From Stramonita haemastoma (Eukaryota > Mollusca > Gastropoda > Neogastropoda > Muricidae), in assembly GCA_030674155.1 (NCBI GenBank), contig CM060318.1, positions 84,303,122-84,367,121 on the forward strand: a stretch of DNA of 64,000 nt. Direction: 5' to 3'. The position numbers and the translations under genes are program-made. This document shows positions 1 to 23,532 of the stretch, piece after piece (position 1 is the first letter of the stretch; every line of letters begins with the position of its first letter). The notes under the pieces are model-generated. The model saw only the letters and a list, made by a program, of their open reading frames with translations. It made no database searches and had not been told where the DNA came from.

Positions 1-1946
1 GAGCAGTATGACTTTTGTAGAACATCGCACACATAGGCTGTAGGTACACAAAGAGATGAGCAGTATGACTTTTGTAGAACATCGCCACATAGGCTGTAGG
101 TGCACAAAGAGATGAGCAGTATGACTTTTGTAGAACATCGCCACATAGGCTGTAGGTGCACAAAGAGATGAGCAGTGTGACTTTTGTAGAACATCGCCAC
201 ATAGGCTGTAGGTGCACAAAGAGATGAGCAGTGTGACTTTTGTAGAACATCGCCACATAGGCTGTAGGTGCACAAAGAGATGAGCAGTATGACTTTTGTA
301 GAACATCGCCACATAGGCTGTAGGTGCACAAAGAGATGAGCAGTATGACTTTTGTAGAACATCGCCACATAGGCTGTAGGTGCACAAAGAGATGAGCAGT
401 ATGACTTTTGTAGAACATCGCCACATAGGCTGTAGGTACACAAAGAGATGAGCAGTATGACTTTTGTAGAACATCGCCACATAGGCTGTAGGTGCACAAA
501 GAGATGAGCAGTGTGACTTTTGTAGAACATCGCCACATAGGCTGTAGGTACACAAAGAGATGAGCAGTATGACTTTTGTAGAACATCGCCACATAGGCTG
601 TAGGTGCACAAAGAGATGAGCAGTATGACTTTTGTAGAACATCGCCACATAGGCTGTAGGTGCACAAAGAGATGAGCAGTATGACTTTTGTAGAACATCG
701 CCACATAGGCTGTAGGTGCACAAAGAGATGAGCAGTATGACTTTTGCAGAACATCGCCACATAGGCTGTAGGTGCACAAAGAGATGAGCAGTATGACTTT
801 TGCAGAACATCGCCACATAGACTGTAGGTACACAAAGAGATGAGCAGTATGACTTTTGTAGAACATCGCCACATAGACTGTAGGTACACAAAGAGATGAG
901 CAGTATGACTTTTGTAGAACATCGCCACATAGACTGTAGGTACACAAAGAGATGAGCAGTATGACTTTTGTAGAACATCGCCACATAGACTGTAGGTACA
1001 CAAAGAGATGAGCAGTGTGACTTTTGCAGAACACCGCCACATAGACTGTAGGTACACAAAGAGATGAGCAGTATGACTTTTGTAGAACATCGCCACATAG
1101 GCTGTAGGTACACAAAGAGATGAGCAGTATGACTTTTGTAGAACATCGCCACATAGGCTGTAGGTACACAAAGAGATGAGCAGTGTGACTTTTGTAGAAC
1201 ATCGCCACATAGGCTGTAGGTACACAAAGAGATGAGCAGTGTGACTTTTGTAGAACACCGCCACATAGACTGTAGGTACACAAAGAGATGAGCAGTATGA
1301 CTTTTGTAGAACATCGCCACATAGACTGTAGGTGCACAAAGAGATGAGCAGTATGACTTTTGCAGAACATCGCCACATAGACTGTAGGTACACAAAGAGA
1401 TGAGCAGTATGACTTTTGTAGAACATCGCCACATAGACTGTAGGTACACAAAGAGATGAGCAGTATGACTTTTGCAGAACATCGCCACATAGGCTGTAGG
1501 TACACAAAGAGATGAGCAGTATGACTTTTGTAGAACATCGCCACATAGACTGTGGGTACACAAAGAGATGAGCAGTGTGACTTTTGCAGAACATCGCCAC
1601 ATAGACTGTAGGTGCACAAAGAGATGAGCAGTATGACTTTTGTAGAACATCGCCACATAGGCTGTAGGTACACAAAGAGATGAGCAGTATGACTTTTGTA
1701 GAACATCGCCACATAGACTGTGGGTACACAAAGAGATGAGCAGTATGACTTTTGCAGAACATCGCCACATAGACTGTGGGTACACAAAGAGATGAGCAGT
1801 GTGACTTTTGCAGAACATCGCCACATAGGCTGTAGGTACACAAAGAGATGAGCAGTGTGACTTTTGCAGAACATCGCCACATAGGCTGTAGGTACACAAA
1901 GAGATGAGCAGTGTGACTTTTGCAGAACATCGCCACATAGGCTGTG
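1..1946. repeat. 56-bp minisatellite, 35 copies
   Basis: Head-to-tail copies of a 56-bp unit beginning GAGCAGTATGACTTTTG. The first unit is 57 bp; the following units start every 56 bp from 58 to 1906, and the last is cut short at about 1946. Copies differ at only a few sites (TAT/TGT, GTA/GCA, GGC/GAC, GGTGCA/GGTACA), and the variants come in runs. The array runs off the left edge, so its true size is unknown. The unit length is not a multiple of three and all frames have stops, so it is not coding. It lies in an annexin intron. Confidence 0.97.
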
Positions 1947-2804
1947 GAGGATTTGTCTCTCTTTTAACGGAGGGTGCAAGTTCTTCTGTTCAGAGTTTGT
2001 CAAAGCTGAAAGCAATCTCAGCATATAAGAACATATAAGCATAACACCATTTTGATGTAGTCCTGGCACTTACTTAGCTGATATCAATAAGTGACAAAGC
2101 TTCAGTCATGTTGTTTATAGCCCCACCGACCATACAGGCCATATCGGGGCTGCTGACAAAGCTTTGGCTTTGACTAGCTTTGAGAGAAAGTCTCTGCTGA
2201 CCTCTTGTTATTGGCATGTGTGCACGTTTATAGTTGTAAGTTTGGATACAATGCTTGCTTTTCCAGATATTACTTGAATGTTGATATCAGGCTCTGATGT
2301 GTTGATTTTATCATCTGAATACCCAAGGACAAACTGTGAATACTGTAATGATGAGTTGGATTTAGAAAAAAAAAAGTGAAACAAGCAGCCACTACAAGGG
2401 CCCCCAAAAGCAAACCCCCAAAGTGGGAATGCAGCTACATAAGTCATTCATGGTTGGCAAAAACAGTCTCATAAGCAAAATGTTACCATTGGTAAATCTC
2501 GGAGCTCTTGCTGAGAAACAAAACAACTTAAACCATTGAAACAAAAACCCAAACAGCATAACAACACCAACAACAAACCCAAGGCAAACGAAAAAAACAA
2601 CACAAGAACAAAAAGAAAACAATGTAATACCCTCCCCAATCCATATCCATAATGGAAAATCTAGGATGATGTTCAGTCGTAAAAGGTCACATCAGAGGCC
2701 AAGGCAAAGCCCTGTGTTTTATTGCGTCTTAACTTGATGAAGACAGAGGAAAAGACAGCGGAGATGATCACTGTTGTCTGATGTGACCTGCTTCTGTTTT
2801 CCAG
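1947..2804 (+). other. annexin intron, unique part
   Basis: Unique sequence between the minisatellite and the first visible annexin exon. It ends in a pyrimidine-rich stretch and the acceptor TTTTCCAG. I see no other exon in it. Confidence 0.6.
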
Positions 2805-7816
<5,012 letters not shown>

Positions 7817-8557
7817 ACTGGCTGCAGTTCTCCTCACACCTCCAGTCCCCACAGACATTACCAGCTTGTTTTAAAATGACTTACTCTACAGACCAGACCC
7901 TGTTGGAATTGGTAAAGTGTTATGTGAAAAGCAGCAGGAAGTGTTTGCAATACCCGCTCCAAAGCGAAAGTCTGTGGGTCTGGAAAACTTTTAGAAAATT
8001 TTGACTTTTTAAAGTTTTTATCTGTTTATTTTTGGCTGTTTTATGAGGACTGGTTTTTGATGTTTGCTTCTTTTTCTTTTTGGTTATAGAACGACGATAC
8101 TGTGTGGCAATAGTGAATTTCAACTTGACATTCTTGATTTTTGCTGAAAGTATTAAAGCCTTCATGGGCACTTCTAGAAATGCACGCATGTCGTAAGGGC
8201 AGAAAACAGAAACCCCGTTTATTTGCTTATTAATGGCCGACTGTAGCGTTTTCATGTTTTGTGTATGATGGTGTAATTTATGAATGATTATAACAAGTTT
8301 TCTGAAACCATTATTCACAATGAATGCAACAACACCATTGCCAATGACGCCCAGCTGAGGTGTGGTTCGATTCTAAACAGGTGTGATTAAAACCTGAGGA
8401 CCCTAGAGCATGTCTGGTTTTCTGCTACATCGTTTACAGAAATGAGATGAGTGTCATTACACAGCTCAGTCTTTCAAGAAGGCAGCTGTCCCACTATCAG
8501 TATTTTTTTCAAAATTGTAACCTGATGATTTGTTGTACAATAAAAGGTTGTTTCCAA
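7817..8557 (+). other. annexin 3' UTR
   Basis: Non-coding sequence between the annexin stop and a run of A that follows an AATAAA at 8539. A fairly long AT-rich 3' UTR of about 740 nt is expected if that signal is used. Confidence 0.6.
8539..8544 (+). terminator. candidate annexin polyadenylation signal
   Basis: AATAAA about 720 nt after the stop codon, followed 10-15 nt later by an A-rich run and then T-rich sequence. It is the best signal downstream of the gene. Confidence 0.55.
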
Positions 8558-8567
8558 AAAAAAAAAG

Positions 8568-10989
8568 TTTTGATCTGCGATGGTTTTCTTACTGAAATGT
8601 TGTGCAAATATGAGTATTTTCACAAAGAAAAGAATGCATGTTTCAACAAAACTAATCATATTTTACCTTCCTTACTATCAATCCAAATGGCGAAACATTA
8701 GTCATACACACTGCTATTCCAGAAGTGTCTAGCTGTATGCATCATGGTGATGTGATTTTTTGTCTGGTGCTAGACAAAGTGACTGAAATGTTATTTCTCA
8801 AACAAGTGCGGCTGTCTTTAGACATCCTGGCTGCATTCTCACTTTTTGATTGCTGTGTTAAAAGTATGCTTAACGAATGGAGCTTAGAGAGAGAAAGGGG
8901 TGGAGGAGAGAATGTGTGTGTGAATGTGTCCGTCCTCTCATGCATGCATTCACAAACAAACCCCAAAAACACACCATGGTATGGGACAGTTTATTTCACA
9001 TTTTGGTCAAATTGTGGTGGGTTTTTTTGTGTGCTTGTTTTTTTTTTATTTTCGACATATGTGATTATTTTCCTAACATACATACCAACACTCTCATTTT
9101 ACATTACAAAATATGATTAAAGGATTATATCAACTTAAATCTCTCTCACATGCTTTGAGTGATGCATTTTTCAGCTGGAAAAAAAATCGATCTCTCTGAT
9201 GAAGATTTTTGTCCATTTTCTCCACACAATTCATCCTGTCTTATTCTACGTAAATGAAAACTGCAAATGTAACCACTTGATCCACAGAATACTTCTGACA
9301 TACTTCCATGATGCAATATTGCACCTGCCCTAAACATTTTACTTTTGCTTGATCATTCTGCTTTGGAGGAAACTGTTTGAAAATCTTCTGACTGTTTACA
9401 ATTGCAAATTAAAAAAAAATTCATATATAGAGCACATAAACACATTTGCTTCATACAGCAAGCTTACATATATATACAAGAAACATGAACTCCAGCAAGC
9501 GCAGAGAAAAATCATTCACCAAGATAAACATAAATAAGAAAATATTTATAATGGCAAGATACGTTAGGAATAGCTATAATGGGGAAAACACTCATAAAAA
9601 TCAACGCTGTCAAAATCTTACAGATGCCTGATAGACAAAACTGATCGTTCTCAACATACACTTATAAATTATATCTCTTAAATCATGGAAAAATAGGAAT
9701 GCTTAGAAGAATGAATGATGATTTTTTTCCTTGGAATTCAATGCCCTGAAATGAACCAGTAAGTTAGTAGTGCCAGTGTAATGCAGGATTCACAACAGAC
9801 ACAGCGGACAGGGGGGAACACAGAAACCAACACAATACTTCAAACTTTACCTTTACCCGCATGGTAACTGACGCAAAAGACAAAAACACTGGCATGACAA
9901 GGAACATCATAGGGGGATATAATGAAAGTAACTTCTAATACTGTTCTTGTCAGCAAACATTGAGAGCACAGAGGGTATAGATACACCTGTCCGTATCCCT
10001 AAAATCTCCTGTGGATTCCATCACTTCACAGCTAGCTAAGTTGTCTTTCTGCTTTCCTTCACCCTTATTCCAAAACCATTTGAAAATACCCAATCACTCC
10101 TGAGAGCATCAGCTCTTCCTTACTTTGTGTAAAAGAAAAAATCCCACCAAGGATATACCTTCAATTTCCCCCCCACATCCCTCTACCCCCCCCCCCCCCC
10201 CCTCTCCCCCCACAAAAAAAATCCTTTTCAGTATTTTGAATTGTTAAAAAACAGTCTTTTCACAGAATGGCTTTGGATGAGTTGAAAAATACTAAGATAT
10301 ACTTGAATAGGTCAATAAACAATAAGATATACTTGGATGAGTTTATAAACGATAAGATATATTTGTTTCATTCAAAAAAAAGCTGGAAGTTGACATGGTA
10401 GTGCTCATGACATCTCAAAATTATGCCTTCAAAGACTTTTCCCTACAGATTACTTGCTTTCCTACCAAAAAAAAAAAGACAAAAAAGAAAAGAATACATC
10501 AAAATGAAAGAAAAACAAACTTCCTTCAGTATCTCATAAAGCCGGTATTCTTTGTGTCCCCTTAAATCCTATTTTCAATGGTGCCGTTTAGTCCTCTGAT
10601 TCTGCTTTGTCCTTTGAAGATCACAATCCTAGTTAAATCAAGACTGACTCTGGTAACAATGCACTGAAAAGAACATACAGGTCTGTCTCAGCTCTGTCAG
10701 TTTGCTCTGCTCTGGAGATGTGTTGATAAAAGCAGAATACTGACAGTCTTCTTCTTTACTTGGTAAACAATGGATGTAAAGCAGCAGTCACATACACATT
10801 GCTCCCCCAAAAAATACCATACAAGCATCAAGAAAGAAAAGGTGTAAGCAGATTTTGAATCAAAACAAATAAAAACTGGCCTGTGCCTTTTTGCATAACA
10901 GTAAAAACTAAACAAATAAAAACTCTTATAACTTTGTCAGCAGAACTCAAATAAAATGAATAAGACAATAATGGCTCACAGAGCAAGGA
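8568..10989. other. no gene seen; AT-rich intergenic or 3' UTR
   Basis: Short open stretches only, none with recognisable protein content or splice context. It contains a poly-C run near 10184-10202 and several A-rich runs. Part may belong to the very long 3' UTR of the minus-strand lectin gene. Confidence 0.5.
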
Positions 10990-11535
10990 ACTTAACACCC
11001 TTGCCTCCGCTCTTGTTGCCCTGCAGCAGTCCACAGAGAATACAGTCATCCAGTGGCTTCCTTCACACTCAAGCATCCAGGGCAACAAACTGACCTACTG
11101 GCAAAGGTACAAGGTCAGATGCCTCAGGAGGAGCAGGAGGTGACGTATAAAGAGGCTAAAGAGAAGATGTCTTCTGCAGCACCCTAATTTCAACAGGATG
11201 ACTACTACCTCCTCCACTGAGAAGACTAAGTAACAATTGTGAGGCTGAGGACCGGACACTGCAGACTCAGACATCTCATGTTTACCAAGTTTCACATTGG
11301 AGATTCTGAGGGGTGACCCTGTGGCACTTCTCCCATGACAGTGGAACACTTCCTCCAGACCTGACTGTTCAACACACCCACACCTGAGTGAAGGCCGATA
11401 TCTGGCCTACTGACCTGCCCATGAGGGAAAGCTTTCTGGACCCCAGGAGGGCCTTCAGTGCTCAGCAGCATTTGTGAGGGCCTCAGGAGAGCTGCTGTCT
11501 GAACGTTCAACGACAAAGAAGAAGAAGACAATAAT
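10990..11535 (+). mobile_element. degenerate non-LTR retrotransposon, RNase H and C-terminus
   Basis: Translated fragments match the end of a LINE ORF2. Near 11003-11110 an RNase H segment reads NTVIQWLPSHSSIQGNKLT. Near 11235-11310 the C-terminal segment IVRLRTGHCRLRHLMFTKFH follows. After a frame change comes CGTSPMTVEHFLQT, near 11318. The end CGACAAAGAAGAAGAAGAC is typical of such 3' ends. Several stops and frame changes show it is dead. Clade (I or Jockey-like) is inferred from the presence of RNase H. Confidence 0.8.
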
Positions 11536-12526
11536 TCTGTTCTCCACCTTTATGCATATGCACTTGCATTACCAAAGCTCACAAACAAAAAGAACCACAC
11601 AGAAATCAGCAAAATGCTATCATCTAAAATGATTTTCTCCCATGTGAAAACCTGAACTTTTACAATATAAACAAAAGAGGATTGGGGGGGGGGGGGGTAT
11701 CAGCACAAAGAAATATCTTCATGACAATCTGGAGTAGTAGTTTTTGGTTGGACAATGACAACACGGAAAATAATTACTCCTAAAAAGCTGGGTTGTTTTT
11801 TTTACACCAGTCTTGAACAGTACAAATACTAAAACATCCCAACTGCACAACAATATGATATTTTTAATAAGTAGAAAATTAAAAAGCAAATTAAACAGCC
11901 ATTGTTTTCCATCTCCAGACACTGACTGACCAGTTAAACTGCCTTCCTCTGATTATCCTTAGAAAAAAAACTGCACACCTGTCTCACATCTTGTATGTAC
12001 AATGACTAGATTACCTTTTGCCATTCCTTTAGTGTACAGCATATATTAAACCAAACATCACATGATCACACCTCACAGTTTCATATTTAGCAGTATTAAG
12101 TCAAAATTAGCAAAAGAATATGAGGTGACAATTAGCACTCAAACCATGATGAAAATCACTATCTCCTCTATCGATATCAAAATGGAAACCTGACATGAAG
12201 TCACAAAGACTAACACTCAAATATAGAATACTACTCAAGTTGAAATCATGACAAAACCAATATCATTTGAGCTTTGTTTCATAACACAAACACAGAAAAA
12301 GTGGGTATTGATAATCATACATCTAAAAAAAAAAAAAAAAAAAAAAAAAATAGCACAAAAACATTTGTTAATCCTAAGAAAGACCAAAATTTTTAAGCCA
12401 ATAATGCTTCCATTCTCTGTCAGCAGGTATATGTGAATAAACATAAAGAAAAGGGAAAAAAAAGAAACTGCCTCACAAAAGTGAACCCTCAAAGGTGTCC
12501 ATGTGCCCTTTGTTCTAATGGAATAT
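11536..12526. other. no gene seen
   Basis: AT-rich sequence with a poly-G run near 11685 and a poly-A run near 12327-12350. No open frame has recognisable content. Confidence 0.5.
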
Positions 12527-12782
12527 GGACATACAGCAAAAGATACACAAATATACAGACACAGGTAACATCTATTCGAGATTGGATTAAGGACATACAG
12601 CAAAAGATACACAAATATACAGACACAGGTAACATCTATTCGAGATTGGATTAAGGACATACAGCAAAAGATACACAAATATACAGACACAGGTAACATC
12701 TATTCGAGATTGGATTAAGGACATACAGCAAAAGATACACAAATATACAGACACAGGTAACATCTATTCGAGATTGGATTAA
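12527..12782. repeat. 64-bp minisatellite, 4 copies
   Basis: Four head-to-tail copies of a unit starting GGACATACAGCAAAAGATAC at 12527, 12591, 12655 and 12719. They are nearly identical, so the expansion is recent or homogenised. The open frames across it come only from repetition. Confidence 0.96.
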
Positions 12783-14766
12783 CATTATGGTGTTGAGTCA
12801 CACTAAACATAATGACCAGAAAAACACAACAAACAAGTTTTAGACCACAAACAATAGCACTAGTTTTTATCATTTCTGAATGAGACTCAGGAGTCATGCT
12901 TTCAAACCAATCCTCCTTACATCAGCTAGCATAACGTCCTATGTGTCTTGAGTTGGGATGGGTAGGCCACAGGAACAGATATTCTGCTGTAGATTACATA
13001 ACAATCAATTCTGTAGTGTTCTACCAGATGCTGTTTTTGATTTCTTCTGAGAACTGGGGAGTTATTATTCAACATGGCTACCTCCTTATGGGTATCTAAT
13101 TTTTTTAAAAAGGCATTTTGTTTCAGTTCTCAGCTATTATTTTATTAAAAACTGCCACTGATGTAAATCTTTTTTAGTTTTTAAGAGTAATATCCATCTT
13201 GGCATGGCCCTCATGATCAGCTGAATGTTGAAAATCAGGAGTGAACGGTTGTTGTTTGTTGGCATTTTGATTTGGATAAATTTTGCATATCGGAGTTTTA
13301 ACTGTAAAGGAGGTGACTCTATCCCTGATGCAGCCTCCATGGATTGCTGGGCAACATGCGTCATGATAGATAAAGCTACACATTACGTCATCCAAAATTC
13401 TGGGGTTCTTTATGGGGAACTTACTCTGAAAATGAAACAAAATCCCAAATACCCTCCCCTGTTCCAGTCTATTCACTTATCTTCTTACATATAACCACAG
13501 CAGAAAATGTAGAAAAAAATGTAATCCCCCATCCCCCCTTAACAAACAGCAAATACAAATAAGTACTTTGTTCAAGACTAAACAAGCTTTTTATGTTGAA
13601 AATCGTACACAGAACAGAGAAAACAAACGGAACTGATGTTGCCTTGATCATTGTGATCAGACAGGACATAAAGAGGTGAGCTCAGCAACATTTTGAACAA
13701 CAAGTTTTGTCAGGTAATTATGCGGAGTATGGTCATGACTGTGAGTCCATAAAAGTCACTATGATCAATGAAAACAGTTACTGAGTTACTAAATTTGGAA
13801 ATATATCCATGAACAAGAAACACTGTCACAGCAGAAAAATCTGCATGGACTATGACTACATGAAGAAAGAAAGACCATCAACAGGTTCCACTGAACAACA
13901 ACTACAAATCAAGTCTGTTAAGTTTAAAAATGTATACGAATCACAATCAAACACATAACTGTCACGATAAGTACCAGTCCTTCAGTGATGACAGTGATAA
14001 TAATACTACAATGGCACTAATGGTGATGGTGGTGGTGATGATGATGATGGTAACAACAAGGACAATGGAAGACAACACAGACTGTGGAATTTGTCAATTC
14101 TGATATCAGGAAGACTGTGCAACATGCAAAACATTAGTGAACAGTGAGCAAATCAGTGATAGTACGTACATAGGGGACAAAGAAGCTAATGCAGCTGTTC
14201 ATAAAATATACAGATAACAGCTCAACAACCATGAACAAAGTTTTAACTAAATGTTTCATGAAACAAACACAATAGTGACAGAATAATCGGCTTCAGCCCT
14301 AAAGATTTCTGCTTCAGTTGTGAAACATATGTCAGCTTTTACCACTGTCAGTTTTAATGAAATGCAGCCATGCATACTCAATGACAAAGAAAACATGCAC
14401 AAAGAACCCCTGCACTTATTTTTTTTATAGAGTGGTTAATGAATCAAGGAGTTGTGGAAAATGCCAAATGTTGGTAAACCTTGTGATCTATGATGAGATA
14501 CTCCATTTTGTTCAACAATACTGAGCCTTGAAATGCTGCATGCAACAGGACAAGCTTCATCAAAATCACTCTAATTTCAGAAAACATACAGTAAAAAAAC
14601 CAAACAAACCCAAAACATGTAATTTCATATTTCTATTTTTTAGTTTCGAAAAATACTAAACTCATCTATTTTATAAAATCATGTGGAACTTCTACTTGTC
14701 ATATACTACGAGTTCAGGCTACTGGTTTCTACACATATCCGTGATCATTAAAACATTTTGTAACAT
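12783..14766. other. no gene seen; probable distal 3' UTR or intergenic
   Basis: AT-rich, with short GAT/GGT repeats near 14025-14050. No exon-like segment or recognisable protein found on either strand. Confidence 0.5.
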
Positions 14767-14772
14767 TTTATT
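14767..14772 (-). terminator. candidate polyadenylation signal of the lectin gene
   Basis: AATAAA on the minus strand (TTTATT on plus), about 390 nt beyond the lectin stop codon. Other AATAAA hexamers occur further away, so the real 3' end is uncertain. Confidence 0.35.
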
Positions 14773-14886
14773 TCTGAATCAAGAATATGATCAAAGTAAT
14801 CACTGCTTCCAAAAAAGTCTTTACAAATATATTTACTTGATCAAAGTGGTACACTGACCTGACAGTTCACCATGAATTGCTGCCTA

Positions 14887-14888
<2 letters not shown>

Positions 14889-14979
<91 letters not shown>
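14889..14979. repeat. CA microsatellite in the lectin 3' UTR
   Basis: About 90 bp of CA repeats with one AAAC interruption, 180 bp beyond the lectin stop codon. It reads as GT on the transcript strand. Confidence 0.95.
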
Positions 14980-14980
<1 letters not shown>

Positions 14981-15159
14981 CTTTGTAGTTTTGCTCCCCC
15001 ATCAAATAAACACCAGGAAACAGTCTTACACAGGTTTAAAAACAGATAAAACAGGGGGGAAACATCCATGGGGTCTTGTTACTGCTGTTTGGGAGATTTT
15101 TGAACAGTGAAATGTAGGAATGTCCATCACACAACAACAATGACAACTGCAGAGAACAT

Positions 15160-20656
<5,497 letters not shown>

Positions 20657-20770
20657 AGCTCGTGATTTTTAAAGCTCAATTCCTTAACATGGCTTTGGTC
20701 AACATAATCATTTTGAGCACAAAATCTTCGTCTTAACTATCACTTATGTTACACACGTTTCCGACTGCCC

Positions 20771-20881
20771 TATATTTTGTTTACGATGCCTTCAGTTTGC
20801 AGTCACAGACACTCCGATTGGATGCCATGAAAACGGTAGCCCAGTACTCATGCGCACACCTCTTCATGGAAATATGCAAAT
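20771..20881 (-). promoter_or_regulatory. candidate promoter of the lectin receptor gene
   Basis: Reading the minus strand towards the start codon there is a perfect octamer ATTTGCAT (20881-20874), then CCAAT (20821-20817), then an AT-rich AAAATATA (20778-20771). They lie 218 to 115 bp before the ATG in a sensible order. The octamer is a known POU-factor site; its use here is inference. Confidence 0.4.
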
Positions 20882-21000
20882 AACGGCCATACTCCACTTA
20901 TAATCCCTCTGCAGCTGGCAAATTTTTCAGCATCATTTTCAGGTGCTTCTTCCTCGTCGTCGTCGTCGAACGCTCAGGAAGCAACAATTGTTAGCTGTCT

Positions 21001-21838
21001 ACCAGCCGCCATGGCGCAGTGGTTAGCGCCGTGGATTCCGGACTGGAAGGTCGCGGGTTGGAATCCCATAAGTCATAGGGATTTTTTCGGGCTCCGGCCG
21101 GCTCCTACCCAGAGTGAGTGTGCTGTGGGCTCAGTGGGGAGACTGGGACCACACAGTCGAGCTTCATCCACTTTACGGATGCGAATTTGAGAGTGTTGCT
21201 CAAATTACCTGACCAACACTGCAGGTGTCTGTATCTCTCGGGCCTGGTTGACGCCGGGATATATTATGACAGCAAGCGTAGAGAACAACCCTGTCAAGTA
21301 GTCTCAAAGCGGATGCACCTCCACAGCAGCATCATTACATCATCCACATCATCATTGATCATCATGCAATAATAAAAATTGCCTCTGATTCGGTGGCCTC
21401 CGTTGCTCTGGTCTCATGGTGACCTCAGATTCGGTTTCCCCATACGCTTCTGTGCCTGTGGTGAATTTGTGTCAAAGCCTTTGGGGTTGGGGGTTCGTGG
21501 GGAGGCGGTCGTTGGAGGGACGTTGTGGTGGTTGACTCACTCAGTCTGGTTCCGCGACTGAGCTAATACTGTCGTTAGTAGGGGGCTTAGTAGGTGGTGT
21601 CCTGCGTATGTTAGCTCAGAACAGGCACCACTGAACACCACCAAAGTGACCCAGCAGAAGTGCAGGGCTGGTGGCCCCGCGGCGGCCTAATATTGATGAG
21701 CTCCCTGTGGACTCCCGACCCCGGGGGTGAGACACAACGAATCTGGGTATGGCTGTGGCGGGGAGATTGAAATGAGCGGCGTGGGAACAGCAGTACGGGA
21801 ACGTCACAGAAGACGAGGCAGCAAAAAAAAAAAAAAAA
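21001..21838 (+). mobile_element. 838-bp retroposon with tRNA-like head, poly-A and target duplication
   Basis: Flanked by ATTGTTAGCTGTCT at about 20987-21000 and again at 21839-21852, a 14-bp target-site duplication. The 5' end has a tRNA-like A box (GGCGCAGTGGTTAGCG) and a B-box-like GGGTTGGAATCCC. The 3' end is a run of about 17 A. No protein is visible. It is long for a SINE and may be composite, with a second part from about 21380. Confidence 0.85.
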
Positions 21839-22142
21839 ATTGTTAGCTGTCTTATTATAAACGAAAATGCGTTACGCTGCTATTTAGCGCCTGACAAGTC
21901 AGGCTCAGCATATCCAACTTTGGCATAGTAGAGAATTGCTATCTGCTTCAGCAATAGGCAAAACATTTTCCATCAAGCATAAGTTCCTGACTTTCAACCG
22001 ATTCAACTTTGCATTATTTCTTCGGTGGGAATAAGTTTTTTTTCTTTGTTTGGTTGTTTGTTTTTTGTTAAAAACTAGCAGACTTTGTGCCCCTTGTATT
22101 TTTCCGGCGTCGTCTACTTCGAGCCCATCAACAACATGCACA

Positions 22143-22300
22143 ACGCTATAAGCTTGCAAACGTAATAACATTATAATTATGATAATTTTGCACAAGGCTA
22201 TAAGCATACGCACGTCATAACATTATAATTATAATAATTTTGCACAAGGCTATAAGCATACAAACGTAATAACAATATAATTATAGTAATTTTATAATTT
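22143..22300. repeat. 52-bp tandem repeat, about 3 copies
   Basis: CTATAAGC recurs at 22146, 22198 and 22250 with matching AT-rich sequence between (ATAACATTATAATTAT and similar). The third copy is diverged and partial. Confidence 0.8.
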
Positions 22301-22477
22301 CGGACGACTATCTCACATCAGTCTATTTCCTTGACTACCGCAGTAATATCATTGTATTCATTTTTTAAGGTTTCAAAACAAGCAGAAAATGTTCTGAATA
22401 GTACTCGAAAACCTATAATATTACGGTAGAGTACGGGGCAAAGACGCATGATAACCGAAAAGGGTTACATGATTTAT

Positions 22478-22820
22478 GGGGGACGGGATAACCAAGTGGT
22501 CAGAACATTGCGCTCACAATTTGACGACCAGGGTTCGATTCCCGTTGGAGGGAATTTTTCCTCTGGAGTTAACATCAGTGCTGACTCCCTCTCCCAAAAG
22601 TCCTTCAGATGAGACTTTAAACCGAGGCCCCGTGTGCGAACGCACGCTGAACATCTTGCGCACACGTTAAATCCTGTTCCGCTTTTCGTAAGAGTAGGCT
22701 ATTGTGTGCCTGTGGGAACAGATGAAATGATTTACAAAACTGTATACACACGGGGACTAGATGAAAAAAGCACATGAGTGCTTATTCCATTATCCTCGAT
22801 GTAAAAGAATAAATAAATAC
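22478..22820 (+). mobile_element. SINE family A, near full-length tRNA-derived copy
   Basis: The head GGGGGACGGGATAACCAAGT contains an A-box-like GATAACCAAGTGG. GGTTCGATTCC at 22532-22542 is a perfect B box. The body continues with CCTTCAGATGAGAC, GTAAGAGTAGGCTATTGTGT and GAGTGCTTATTCCATTATCC, ending in ATAAATAAATA. Many partial copies, mostly inverted, lie elsewhere in the window. Confidence 0.88.
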
Positions 22821-23139
22821 ATCAGAACAAAGGGCAGTGAAGGAAAACAAATGCACAGGTAGCCATTACAACTCCTTCAACGTTGCAAGAATGATTTAGA
22901 AGATTTGAATTGATGAATAACGACAAAAATAAGAAAAGAAATCGCTCTAAATGTAAAATTTAGGTGACAGCATTGGAGGCCATATTGCAGAATCCTGTGA
23001 CTTACCAATGACAAAATCTGATATTAAAAAAGGAACATAGTGTAAAATAATGTTGCAAAAAAAGCTTTATATAATATGTATAATATGAAATCAGGGATCC
23101 ATAAGGATGCAAAAGATCATTTCAACATACAGCTTGCAG

Positions 23140-23346
<207 letters not shown>

Positions 23347-23415
23347 TGGATGGCTTGATGGAAAAAAATCAATTGCACTGCATATTCAATGTACTATCTG
23401 GATATAAAAGTTTTA

Positions 23416-23532
<117 letters not shown>

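Noticed and set aside
1..1946. CRISPR-like array
   Set aside because: The unit is one continuous 56-bp repeat without unique spacers, and the window is clearly eukaryotic.
22532..22542. Stand-alone tRNA gene
   Set aside because: A and B boxes are present but no cloverleaf acceptor stem closes. The same head recurs with a shared body and tail, so it is a SINE. The same reasoning applies to 21010-21070 and 27251-27304.
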